Shown here one piece after another: positions 21,900 to 31,818 of a DNA stretch of 64,000 nucleotides. The position numbers and the translations under genes are program-made. The DNA lies in NCBI GenBank assembly GCA_027596075.1, contig JADGJC010000032.1:152012-216011 (forward strand). Reading direction: 5' to 3'. This stretch comes from Rhizophlyctis rosea (taxonomy: Eukaryota; Chytridiomycota; Chytridiomycetes; Rhizophlyctidales; Rhizophlyctidaceae). Position 1 is the first letter of the stretch. Every line of letters begins with the position of its first letter. Below the pieces are notes generated by a model that did no database searches, was not told the DNA's origin, and saw nothing but the letters and a program-made list of their open reading frames with translations.

Positions 21900-23399
21900 G
21901 AATTCATTTGCGTCTGACATTGTTTCAATTGTTCAAAACATTTGCCCGAGAGTTTGAGTGAATTGACCAAATAGGCAGAGTGATGACGGGGTGAATCAGG
22001 AAGTTAGAAGACCGATAATAGGTTGGTTTAGAAGACTGTATGTGAAGACATGTATATAAGGCAGTGTAATCAAGACCGAGATAGATGAGACCCAAAGTAT
22101 ACATTTGCGAATTGAACAACCCCCATATTGTGACTCCAAATGGTGAAAGTTATTCGACAGCCCCTCATTGAGCAAGATGCAGTCGAACATGGACACAAAG
22201 TTATCAGCCAATGCCATCCCCGTAACGTTTCTCGACTAAAACATCCTTAATACTATTATTCATAAAAGACACTTGGCATAGGCAATTCAGTGCCACATTA
22301 GAAGATCCCAACTATCTTCATCGTTGCGGCAAGAGTTGTCTCAATGCACGCTAGTGTCCGGTGAGGATGTGGGTTGGGGTGGGATTATAGCGTATCTATG
22401 CTTGGACGAGGATCAGTCAATTGGTTCTGAATCAGGGATGTAAAATGATCTCTGCACATACCTTTCCTTTCTACGAATCCGCAGTTGCGTGTGTGAGGAT
22501 GTGGATTACGTGTTGTATATGGAATGTCTAAAACTGCGTGGTGATTAGGAACAGCTCCGTGAGCGATGACGATTTGTTGGATATCTTACCTCTTCTTGCG
22601 ACACAATGTGACGAAAATTACATTGAATTGATGTGATTGTCGAGCATGTCTTCACGGCTGCTGCAGATGAATCAATATCAATCACAATTGAAACCGATGC
22701 AGCTGCTGTATACCTGGTCCAATTTTAACACGTCACGTCACTTCTGAGAGCCCAGTGTCCGCGAAGACCGATGTTGAAATGAACGTGAGTAACATGGGGA
22801 TATGCCGAACGCAGAAATGCAACGCGACAGGCAGCGGGCTGTTTTCTTGGAACCTTCAAACCCACACCAAAGCTATCTCCGACCGTCTGGAACACTGCAT
22901 TGTCAGGTGACAAAGCCCAGCGAACACCCTTTCACTTGCAGAGGGTCCCAGCACTAAAAAAGTGTGGGTGCGTGCCGCGGATCGGGATGGGTTGTATATC
23001 TTTCCCTCAGCGCCGTTACGTGCCACGTTTACCTTGGGGGTTGTAGGAACTCGTGATGATAGGATCATTAGAGCTCAACCGACAGAGGCCGCCAACTTGT
23101 TAGCGTACTTGTGCCTTGATTTGCGCTACTGGGAACTCTGTGGGGACCAGACCACATCGCTCAACCAGCTGCCATCGGAAAAGCAAGAAAATATTTCGTC
23201 AGTTGGCATGTTCGTTATGGCAGATAGGGCAAGTAATTCAGTAACACATACGTTTGAAATTCACCCAACGTCGAGTCCGAAATAAAACGAGACAACCGAG
23301 CCAGCAAGAGAATTTGGTAGCCTAGGTGAATATTAGCACGTGTTCGCAACAATACGCACTGCGGAAGTACCCACCGTCAGTGCCCTGGCAATCAACAAG

Positions 23400-23655
23400 C
23401 TGGCAAAGTAGTATGCGGGAGGTGGGAACGGAGAAATGGTGTAGAGTGGGAAGCGGAAGCGGAGAAGAGAACGAGGAAAACTGCCAGCAAAGGAGAGGTA
23501 AGTGGATGTCAAGCGAGAGGATCAATTGCGCAAACGAAGATAAAACGTACTACGGAGGAATGGTGCAGAGCCGAGAGTGGAAGGGAAGACCAGGAGAACG
23601 TGGAGGGCTGCCAAGAAATCAAACGAAAGTGAGTGTCAAGTTTGAGTATAAGTTG
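23400..23655 (-). repeat. Diverged tandem duplication, exon-like
   Basis: On the minus strand two neighbouring stretches (about 23655-23545 and 23525-23400) are similar: each has CTTGACA..CAC followed by a T-rich tract, a GGCAG acceptor, a pyrimidine-rich segment and CACCATT(C/T)CTCCGT. Translated, they read like repeats ending SAPFLR and STPFLR. This looks like a duplicated exon plus its upstream intron. Confidence 0.6.
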
Positions 23656-24110
23656 ACGGTGGTGAATATAGCACATACCCTGCGCCCACGAGAAACTTGC
23701 GGGAACACGCACAAGAGGCTGTCAATAGCGTCTGGAATGTCTTTTGGAAATTGAAGAAGAAAATGTTGAACCGCAGGCCCTGTTCAGAGCGAACTCCGCT
23801 TTTTCGCGTCGATCTATTGAGCTATTGAGCGACGGCTGACCAATTTGTTGTATTCCTTATCAATGAGTCATCACTCAACACACGTGATCCCGCAGCAGGT
23901 CTGGAACTGTGCGGCAGACCCTAAAGACCCTCGAGTGGATACACAAAACCCGCTTCCACTCCTTCCCACCCTCCCGCAATCTTGATCAACAAAAAGTCGT
24001 GTTGTTCCTTCCCACAGCAACATTGGCTTGTAACTGCGTACTAGTACTGTCCGCTCTATTGGCCGTAAATTGTCTCGAGCATTCGAAGTGGAGTCATCGC
24101 GGACACCAAC

Positions 24111-26359
24111 ATGGACCCAGACTGTATACCGGCTCCTTTGCATCAATATCAGAAGACGACTGGTAAGAAAAAGTAGACTGCTGGGAGGTGAATGATTCAA
24201 TCAACTTTGCTCATTGGCTCAACAGGATCATCGCCTGAGCATTCATCCGCTGCAGTCACACCCACTTTGCACTACACCACACAAGCGTCCGCCTTGTCTC
24301 AGGAAGTAGGACCTCAATTGGATGTGAACGCGCCTGAGTTTGTACCATCAACGCCGGACGGAAGTGATTACAAAGACGACGCACCAAACGAGCCGTCCCT
24401 CCGCAAGTCTGGCCATAGCAACATCTTCATCAAGAACTTGGACCCCGCCATTGACAACAAGGCTCTTCACGACACCTTTTCTGCTTTCGGTAACATCGTG
24501 TCCTGCAAGGTCGCCACCGAGAATGACATCTCGAAGGGCTATGGGTTCGTCCGCTATGAGACTGCTGAGGCTGCTGAGGAGGCTATCAAGCACGTCAATG
24601 GAGTGTTGTTGAACGACCGTAAAGTGTGAGTTGTATTTTATGGAATTCGTGGAAGTGCTACATGCATGATATCACGGTGGGAAAGCATCATTGACGGCCT
24701 TAACCATCAACATCTACGTCGGTCTCCACTTCCCCACGCATGGACGTTCGATACCCACTACCCTTTCCGTGAAAAATCTTGTCGAGTCCATGACCGACGA
24801 CGGCCTCCGCGCCCTTTTCGAGCCCTACGGCGAGGTCACTTCGGCCGTTGTCAGCAAGGACGAGGACGGCAAGTCCCGCGGATTCGGTTTTGTGAACTAT
24901 GCCGACCACGAAGCTGCCACCAAGGCTGTCGATGAGCTCCACGGCAAGGACATGAGCGGGAAGGCGCTTTACGTTGCTCGTAATCGCTCGAAGATTGAGC
25001 GTGAGGAGGAGTTGAGGAGGCAGTATGAGAAGATCAGGGAGGAGAAGTTGAACAAGGACCATGGTGTCAACCTCTACGTCAAGAACCTGGATGATGCTAT
25101 TGATGACGAGAAGTTGAGGCAAGAGTTCTCCGTTCACGGTACTATCACCTCCGCGAAGGTCATGAAGGATGAGAAGACTGTATGTATATGTGGGAAAAGT
25201 TTGCGTGTGGTATGGAAACAAAGGCTGACATATTCGTTTCACAGGAAACCTCCAAGGGCTTCGGCTTCGTCTGCTTCTCTTCTCCTGAGGAAGCCACCAA
25301 CGCCGTCACCGAGATGAACGGTCGCATGCTCGGTAGCAAGAACATCAGTGTCGCCCTCGCTAAATCCAATGTGGTGGATTCCAGTGGTGAACAGTCAAGG
25401 TCTGGATCTGGAAAAGGGAAGCTTCCGTGAGTATATCCCGCAGCATGCGTTCTGCTATTCGACATGCATTGTGATTCTTCCGGTGCAACCTCATTGACAT
25501 GTGATTTATTTGTTTGCTTTCATGCAGCGAAATCAACGCGTCGGTTGCAAAAGATCAGGAAAAACAAGATGCTATCGTCAGTCTCGAACTCACTGTTGAC
25601 ATTGCTGCAAACGATGACAACTCTGTCTGCACCCTCAGCACCGAAACGATGGAGCAATTGAAGTTATTTAACGGGTAAGTCCATAAAGTTGTGGTGGCTG
25701 CGCTGTTCTGTGATGTGATTTTGTATATGAAATCGGAATGTTTGAAATCTGAATCGCGGATCAAGAAGAGATGACGAACGCTTTCTCACACGTCTTTTCC
25801 GCAGCCAATTTGTCACAGTGAGGACGACTGAGGGGCGCGAGTCGATCTTGATTGTTCTGTCTGAGTCTGAACTTCCGGCTGGAGAGGAGTTTCCGCCTGG
25901 TTGCATCCGGATCAACAGGGTCGCCTGCTCGAACCTAAGCATCGGAGCGGGGGATGTCGTCTCCGTCCACGCATGTACCGACATCAAGTACGGCAAACGC
26001 ATCCACGTTCTTCCCATCGACGACGCCGTCAAAGGCCGCGCCGAAAACCTCTTCGACATCTACTTGAACCCGTACTTTTCGGCGATTTACAGGCCGGTGA
26101 AGAGGGGGGATCTGTTCATCGTGCGGGGTCCTTTGAGGGCGGTGCAGTTCAAGGTGGTGGAGTGTGATCCGGCACCGTATTGTATTGTAAGTTGTTTGTG
26201 TCACTTGCGGGATTTGTTGCTTCAGCTTTGATGTGGTAGAATGCTAATGTTGCGACATAATAGGTGACGCAGAATACTATCATTTATTGTGAGGTCGATG
26301 CGCTTTTGGATCCTACGCTACATCTTTACGCCGACGGTCTCACCGATCGACTCGCCTAA
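24111..26359 (+). CDS. PAM2 + three PABP-type RRMs + Cdc48/p97 N-domain fusion
   Basis: Seven exons: 24111-24162, 24226-24618, 24686-25179, 25245-25426, 25528-25674, 25805-26186, 26264-26359; 581 residues, all phases consistent. N-terminal linker with [14 protein letters not shown] (about 47-60), a near-perfect PAM2 motif (LNxxAxEFxP) that binds MLLE domains of PABP. RRMs at about 82-148 ([27 protein letters not shown]), 174-245 ([15 protein letters not shown]) and 268-350 ([26 protein letters not shown]), matching PABP RRM2, RRM3 and RRM4. Residues about 380-560 are a Cdc48/p97 N domain: [92 protein letters not shown]. Both AAA ATPase domains are absent. The 25426/25528 junction is a strong GTGAGT...TGCAG intron and the Cdc48 part has no in-frame ATG of its own. 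The RRM2-RRM3 join uses donor GTAAAG at 24619. Confidence 0.8.
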
Positions 26360-27931
26360 TGGTGCTCTGATGAACAATGGTGAGTATGGGCTTTGATTGG
26401 GTTCCCGCCTTGAGCGAAGAATCCGCTGCCAAATTTAACTAACATTGGCGGTGACTCGCGATTGAATTACAGATGGACAAGACAACGAGACGTGGACACC
26501 AAGCGGTCAACGGGGTCCGCCGAAGACGGAGATTACACCACCCGAGTTTGCGGAATCCCCGCCCATCCCACCGCCAACATCGTCTTCCGCTTCTTCTCCG
26601 TCCACGAAACAACATGGCCAAAAAATCTCGTCGACAGGAGATCCACTCGATGTGCCTACGTCACCGACCAAAACTGAAGAACCACCGACACCGTCTCGTC
26701 CCAGCAGAAGGCCATCTAATGTGGCGTCGGCTCCTTCATCTTCATCTACGCCCAAGTCTGCGCCGAAGATTGAGATACCAGACGTCCGTGTTCCCGGATG
26801 TCCACCAATTGAAGTCAAAGTTCGAGATCCGGCCGGGCGACCTGTTCTGGGAAGCGCAAACAATTCCTTCCACTTCAACCTCCCGTACGGCACGCACCTT
26901 CAATTGGTTTCACTGGTCCAACCTACAGCCCTGTACTATTCCGCTCATGCGCTGTACTACATCACTCACGGCAAGAAGGATTGGGCGCTTGTTGTATACT
27001 ATGATGGGTTCAAGGGCAAGGCTTCGGAGGAGGCCATCCCCCTGGTGGCATCGGATGGATTGAAGCTCAAATTGTTCACTGGGGAAGATGTTGACGACGA
27101 TGCATACGCATCGGGTCGGTCTAAACCGCTTTGCAGTTGGGATCCTAACGAAGCTGAGGCTCACACAGTGGTGCGCGCAAGTCTGGACAATAAGTTGGCA
27201 TTTGCGACCCGCAAATGCGTCGTGGTGGAGGATGCAGGGAAGGCCGGGTATCGTTCGTCCTTTGCCGCCCATGTATACGGATCCAAAGTTGGGGAAGAAG
27301 GCTTTCAAGCTTTGTCGTCGGAAAACCAATCCATGAATTCACCAACCGTCTCCTCAATCCTCATCGCTCCCTCCAAATCCGCCGCCCCCACAACCCGCAA
27401 GTCCGAAGTGTCAGCTGAAAGGGCTGCAGCGGTCTTGAAGAAGTCTTTGGAGGGGGAGAACCCCTTTGAGTCGCTGGAAGGTGCGAACGGCTTGGGAATG
27501 GTGGACGGCAGCGAGAAGAGGAATAGCGGCAGCAGTGAGGATGGCGGACGGACGGTGGAGGGTCCGCCGGGAACGGCTGCACCGAATTGGAACCACCACC
27601 ACGTTCCGGTCAAAGTTGGTGGTGAATTCGATCGCCAAGGCGGTGGAGGATGTGAGTGGGGCGGGGAGTAGCTCGAATGGTGCTGGGTCTGAAAGGTCTC
27701 CTACTGGGCCATTGAATGCGATTGGTGGGTTTCCGGCGCAAGGGGAATCGGCGACTGCGATTGGTGGAATTGTTGGAGTGGGTGACGTTGGTGCTTTTGT
27801 GGATGAGGTATGTTCCCACTTGGTTGCATTTGAAAAGCTTTTGTGATTGATCAGATTATTGGCAGGAGGCTCTTCCGGGCGTCCCAACGTGGAATACGGA
27901 AACCGGCGAGTTGGAGAGCTTTGCGCCGTGA
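26298..27931 (+). CDS. Orphan Pro/Ser-rich protein overlapping the end of the Cdc48N fusion
   Basis: Exons 26298-26379, 26473-27554, 27616-27807, 27866-27931 give about 473 residues (or 449 from ATG 26370). After a Pro/Ser/Thr-rich region (TPPEFAESPPIPPPTSSSAS) comes a folded-looking part (FHFNLPYGTHLQLVSLVQPT, ITHGKKDWALVVYYDGFKGK, SKPLCSWDPNEAEAHTVV) with no family I know, then a low-complexity tail ending TWNTETGELESFAP. The first exon overlaps the last 62 coding bases of the fusion gene in another frame. Alternatively the fusion transcript uses the donor GTGAGG at 26289 within its last exon and joins 26473 in frame, making one protein of about 1,040 residues. Which is right cannot be told from sequence. 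The intron 27555-27615 has a weak AAAG acceptor. Confidence 0.55.
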
Positions 27932-28166
27932 TCGTATTGTTTGTCTGACGGTTTGGCTCATGGTGTGTCGGGGAAAGTAAGACTGTAGATAGCAATGCAT
28001 AGGACTAGCAAAGACCTGCACAATACATACAAATGATTGCACTGGAATAATTGCTGTTCATCATGATGGCGCTATGTGATGTGTATGAGAAGAGTTGAGA
28101 CATGGGACTTCAGTTCGTGGTGGTGTGGGGAATTCGTCTTTCAGAGACCTCGTTCTTGATGGAGAG

Positions 28167-28260
28167 ACTTTTGCCCCAAATGAAAACCATGTATTGCGAT
28201 AGAGGAAGTGTACCTCCATGCTTTCCATCATTCAATTTTCATGGGGCAACCGGACCACAC
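28167..28260 (+). repeat. Fixed-length element, copy 1
   Basis: 94 bases, starting ACTTTTGCCCC and ending GGGGCAACCGGACCACAC. The ends can pair: TTGCCCC with GGGGCAA, 7 base pairs. Confidence 0.8.
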
Positions 28261-28535
28261 TACGTGTCTCCTTCAACGAAAGTGTTGGTTAATTCTTTCG
28301 TCTTAATAGTGATCCATCAGTCGATGGATCAGTACGTGCATCATGTTCGCCATCATTCTTCTTGCTGTAAGGAAAATGGACCTCCAAAATCAACAGCAAG
28401 TCGTATAGGAAGGGATTGAGTTTGGAAAATTTATGGCCGAAACTCAATCAATAAATGGAGAAAAAAAAAAGAAGAAGAAATATGGAAGGGGCGAAATGTT
28501 CCCAAATCGTACAACAACGAGTGCATGGTGGGCAG

Positions 28536-28628
28536 ACTTTTGCCCCACATAAGACTTTCAGTTTCCGATAGGGGATATGTGAATCTATGTATTGAGTGTG
28601 TAAGCATTTGCTGGGTAACCGGACCGCA
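28536..28628 (+). repeat. Fixed-length element, copy 2
   Basis: 93 bases, starting ACTTTTGCCCC and ending GGGTAACCGGACCGCA. Interior unrelated by eye to copy 1. The most diverged 3' end of the six. Confidence 0.75.
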
Positions 28629-29104
28629 TTAAGTGCGCTGTGCGATTCAAGAACGGTGTAGGAGTTGAGGGTAATGGAGTGCTTATCAAACATCAGGCGA
28701 TGGATCAGTGATTGGATGGGGGCCACAAATGGGACACCGCGTGTCTCGTCATGTCAGCGGAAGGACTGGATTCAACAGAAGGAACAGTTCAACACTCAAG
28801 TCACCCACCCCACACAGACCAAACATCAAACACCCACTTCCTCTCCCCTCACCAATACCGGTACGACGCTTTTGAAGCCACTTGCACCAACACCTTTATA
28901 CCCCATCACTACTCGCACTCGCTAGTGTATACTGAGGAACGCATAGGTTCCCACTTTTGCATTGTACTGGGTTGCATAACACTCCACCGGCCAACCTCCT
29001 CACCTCTCAATCGTGTTCTCTTACCGCCCGCCTCGTATCTATCACCCGTGTTAAAACACTCAACACAAACCAAGACTTTACTTCTTTACGACCAACTTGC
29101 AGAT

Positions 29105-30132
29105 ATGAGTTTCTTCGGGCTCAAGGGGGTGAGTAAAGGTCCACAAAGTGGAGGCGGTGCGGGTGGGGTTGGGAATGCGTGGAGAGGGTTCGGCGCGTAG
29201 GGGTGAGAGAGGACAATTCAGGGGTTTGGCATACCGAATCACTGTCGTTCTCCACTTATGGAAGCCTGCAGAAGACTTGGGCTCCGTGCCAGAAAGTGAG
29301 AACCAATAGCATAATCACTTTCTGGACGAATTCATGGTCGACAAGGTTGAGTTCAATTGCTTGTATGCTTGCTGACAATATACCCCATCCACAGCACAAA
29401 ACCTTCAAACCAAAACGCAACATCCCCGAAGGCACCTCCCAATACGCCCTCAAAAAATATGCCGAATCAACCCTCGGCAGCGGAAACCTCCGTCTAGCCG
29501 TCCAACTCCCCGAAGGCGAAGACCTAAATGAATGGCTCGCCGTCAACACCGTCGACTTCTTCAACCAAATCAACATGCTCTACGGCACCATCACCGAATT
29601 CTGCACCCCGCAAGAATGCCCCGTCATGTCCGCCGGCCCAAAATACGAATACCACTGGTGCGACGGCGTCCAATTCAAAAAACCCGTCAAGGTCTCCGCA
29701 CCCGAATACGTCGACTACCTCATGACATGGGTCCAATCCCAACTAGACGACGAAGCCCTCTTCCCTTCCAAAATCGGCGTCCCCTTCCCCAAATCTTTCC
29801 CCTCGGTCGTCAAAACAATCTTCAAGCGGCTCTTCCGCGTGTACGCTCACATCTACCACGCGCACTTTCCGCGCATTGTGAGTTTGGGAGAGGAGGCGCA
29901 CTTGAACACGAGTTTTAAGCATTTTGTGTTTTTTGTGATGGAGTTTGGGTTGATTGAGAAGAAGGAGCTTGTGCCGTTGGAGGAGTTGATTAGGACTTTG
30001 ACGAATGAGGCAAGGAATGCGAATGGGGGTGTGGGTGGTGGCCCGGGGGATGTGGGGAGGGCTGTGGCGGCTAGTCAGGCTGCGGCGGCGGTTGGGGCCG
30101 GTGCTAGTGCGGGGAGTGGGTTGGCGCAGTGA
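29105..30132 (+). CDS. MOB1: MOB kinase activator 1
   Basis: Two exons, 29105-29128 (MSFFGLKG) and 29395-30132; 253 residues. It matches Mob1 along the whole fold: KTFKPKRNIPEGTSQYALKK, LGSGNLRLAVQLPEGEDLNE, VDFFNQINMLYGTITEFCT, the zinc ligands C (in CTPQECPVMSAG) and H (in HIYHAHF and AHLNTSFKHF), and KRLFRVYAHIYH. MOB1 binds and activates NDR/LATS-type kinases (Dbf2/Mob1 in the yeast mitotic exit network; septation and morphogenesis in fungi). The family core ends at RTLTNEA; about 40 extra residues are Gly/Ala-rich (GVGGGPGDVGRAVAASQAAA), a local extension. Exon 2 switches from C/A-ending to G/T-ending codons at about 29880. The longer ORF from 29179 runs through the intron and is not the start. 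Confidence 0.96.
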
Positions 30133-30626
30133 GGGGTGGGAGTGTGTTTCAAGTGCCCAGTTGGGAGTGATCATTTGCGGTGAGAAGTATTGGAAGAGGC
30201 AGATACCCGGGAGTATTTTGTTCTGGCATAATGTTTTCCATTTGGTGGGGTGGTTGTTTGACTTTAGACTTGAGTACGTAAGTTAATCAAAATGCGTGAG
30301 CGAGGGTGGTATCGGTTTGAGGTGGAGGGGTCGTTTTTGCACATGTAATGTAATCAAACATGCATCATTTTGCTTCATCAATTCTGCTCAATGGTTTTCG
30401 GCGACTGCGAACTTGAATCACTTGAGAGGGCAAAGAATTTGGAGGTTTGCAGTCAGCAACTGAATTGTATTCGGAGTTTTCTTCGTCGTAAGTGTATTCT
30501 TATTGCACAACGCCAGCCATCCTTACACCACACATTGGGGTTTCGAAATACATGGAGAATGTTCTAGACCTTCTACACTGGCCTGTACGAACGCAAACCC
30601 CATCTATAGCGCGACGTCTGAAACAA

Positions 30627-30720
30627 ACTTTTGCCCCAAATGAAAACACCATATTCTGACAGCGCACTCGGAACTCCATAGATCTATCATTTCAAAATGT
30701 TTCGGGAAACCGGACCACAC
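30627..30720 (+). repeat. Fixed-length element, copy 3
   Basis: 94 bases, starting ACTTTTGCCCCAAATGAAAA (the first 20 bases equal those of copy 1) and ending GGGAAACCGGACCACAC. Confidence 0.85.
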
Positions 30721-30824
30721 TAGGTGCATGGCAGCCATGAACATCAGTTTGTTTACTCATACATGCCAAGGCCCTTACTCGAAAATCAGAAGACTTTTTC
30801 AAATGCAGACGTGACCCTTCAAAG

Positions 30825-30917
30825 ACTTTTGCCCCCGGCAAGTCGTAAGGTGACCGGCAAAGCACACAAACCTTTATATTTCTGCTGATCTGGTTTTATT
30901 GAGGGAACCGGACCACA
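30825..30917 (+). repeat. Fixed-length element, copy 4
   Basis: 93 bases, starting ACTTTTGCCCCC and ending GAGGGAACCGGACCACA. Interior differs from the other copies. Confidence 0.8.
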
Positions 30918-31055
30918 AAATAGTATAGACCGAATGCGTTCAAGAAGCCTCAACTTGAAGGTGCAGGGCATCGATTTGTTTACTTCAAAATTCCAGACCA
31001 ATACTGATCAATGAGGGTACCTCAAACGCAGAATACCCATTCACATCTGGGAAGA

Positions 31056-31150
31056 ACTTTCGCCCCAAGCAATACTTCTGACCACGGGTAAAAATACATG
31101 AAACTTTACAGTTCGGATGATTTGGTTTTACGGGGGGAAACCGGACCACC
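31056..31150 (+). repeat. Fixed-length element, copy 5
   Basis: 95 bases, starting ACTTTCGCCCC and ending GGGGGGAAACCGGACCACC. The T-to-C change in the 5' box (TTTC) faces GAAA in the 3' box, a possible compensatory pair. Its 3' half GATGATTTGGTTTTA resembles copy 4. Confidence 0.8.
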
Positions 31151-31250
31151 CATACTACGACAGCGTCAAATACTCGACTGAAGGTGTAGGGCAGGTGATT
31201 GTTCGCTTTGAAGAGACTGTGTGTTGATTCGTGCATTGCAAGCTAGGGAC

Positions 31251-31343
31251 ACTTTTGCCCCCAACAAAAACCATACAGCGATGTAGAGGATGAGGGGTTC
31301 TACATCTATACTGATTTAGTTGTTGAAGGGAAACCGGACCACA
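31251..31343 (+). repeat. Fixed-length element, copy 6
   Basis: 93 bases, starting ACTTTTGCCCCC and ending AAGGGAAACCGGACCACA. Confidence 0.85.
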
Positions 31344-31818
31344 ATAGTCCGTGTGCAAGGTGGAAGTGCATAGAAGAGGCCTTGCTTTTTGAGATCGTGG
31401 ATAACCGCCATTGTCTCACCGCCGTTGTCTCAAGTCAGAGTTTTTTTTTTCCACCTTTTTGTGCCATTGTGTAAAATGGTTTTAAGCAGCTTACACAGAC
31501 GTTTTGCCCGCAACCGCGAAAAGAATGACGTTGTATTGCCGAGAGTGAGGGATGCGTCATGCGCAGTGCCTGCTACATTTTTTGACTGTGTAAGGCGAAC
31601 CATATTAGGCGGGACATCATTAGGGGGTTATGTTGAGATGCTTCATTCGAAGCGCTGGGCTGTACAAGATGATTTGGAACAATCCGAATGTGACCATTCC
31701 TCGAACTCCCGGAATCCCCACAGTACCATTTTTCATAGATACCAAAACTTAAAAACATAGCGAAAACAACAAAGCATGTCCAACGTTTAGAGAATGTAGT
31801 CCCTCCAAAAGCATTTTT

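Larger units (their letters stand above)
21465..24110. other. 2.6-kb region without a confident gene
   Basis: Holds a two-copy 50-base tandem repeat (21799-21899) and a tandem duplication at 23400-23655. Minus-strand fragments between about 22700 and 23800 have plausible splice sites and hydrophobic stretches (for example a GTATGT donor near 23679 and a GGCAG acceptor near 23611), so a rapidly evolving membrane-protein gene on the minus strand is possible, but no start, stop or family could be fixed. Confidence 0.4.
27932..29104. other. Intergenic with two copies of the 94-base element; MOB1 promoter
   Basis: Contains copies 1 and 2 of the six-copy element. Each is followed about 70-80 bases later by a shared CATCAG(T/G)CGATGGATCAGT block (28315 and 28692), so the repeated unit here is about 370 bases. 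A purine tract (about 28455-28483) lies between. The last 300 bases are C-rich and should be the MOB1 promoter and 5' UTR. Confidence 0.6.
30133..31818. other. Intergenic with four copies of the fixed-length element
   Basis: Between the MOB1 stop and the stop of the acidic orphan on the other strand. Copies 3-6 of the element lie at about 200-base spacing and form a diverged tandem array (unit about 195-230 bases); spacers share blocks such as GAAGGTG(C/T)AGGGCA and GTTTGTTTACT. No ORF of note. Confidence 0.65.

Noticed and set aside
24619..24690. Apparent frameshift between the first and second RRM of the Cdc48N fusion
   Set aside because: Using the strong-looking donor GTGAGT at 24626 breaks the frame, but the donor GTAAAG at 24619 with the acceptor at 24685 restores it exactly, so a pseudogene call is not needed.
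28455..28483. Purine tract as a retroposon poly(A) tail
   Set aside because: No processed-gene sequence or target-site duplication next to it.
29179..29394. Longer N-terminus for MOB1
   Set aside because: This stretch is the intron; the family N-terminus is provided by the 24-base exon at 29105.
28167..31343. Six-copy elements as a CRISPR array
   Set aside because: Eukaryotic context, 80-base variable cores, two short boxes per unit rather than one repeat, irregular spacing and no cas genes.
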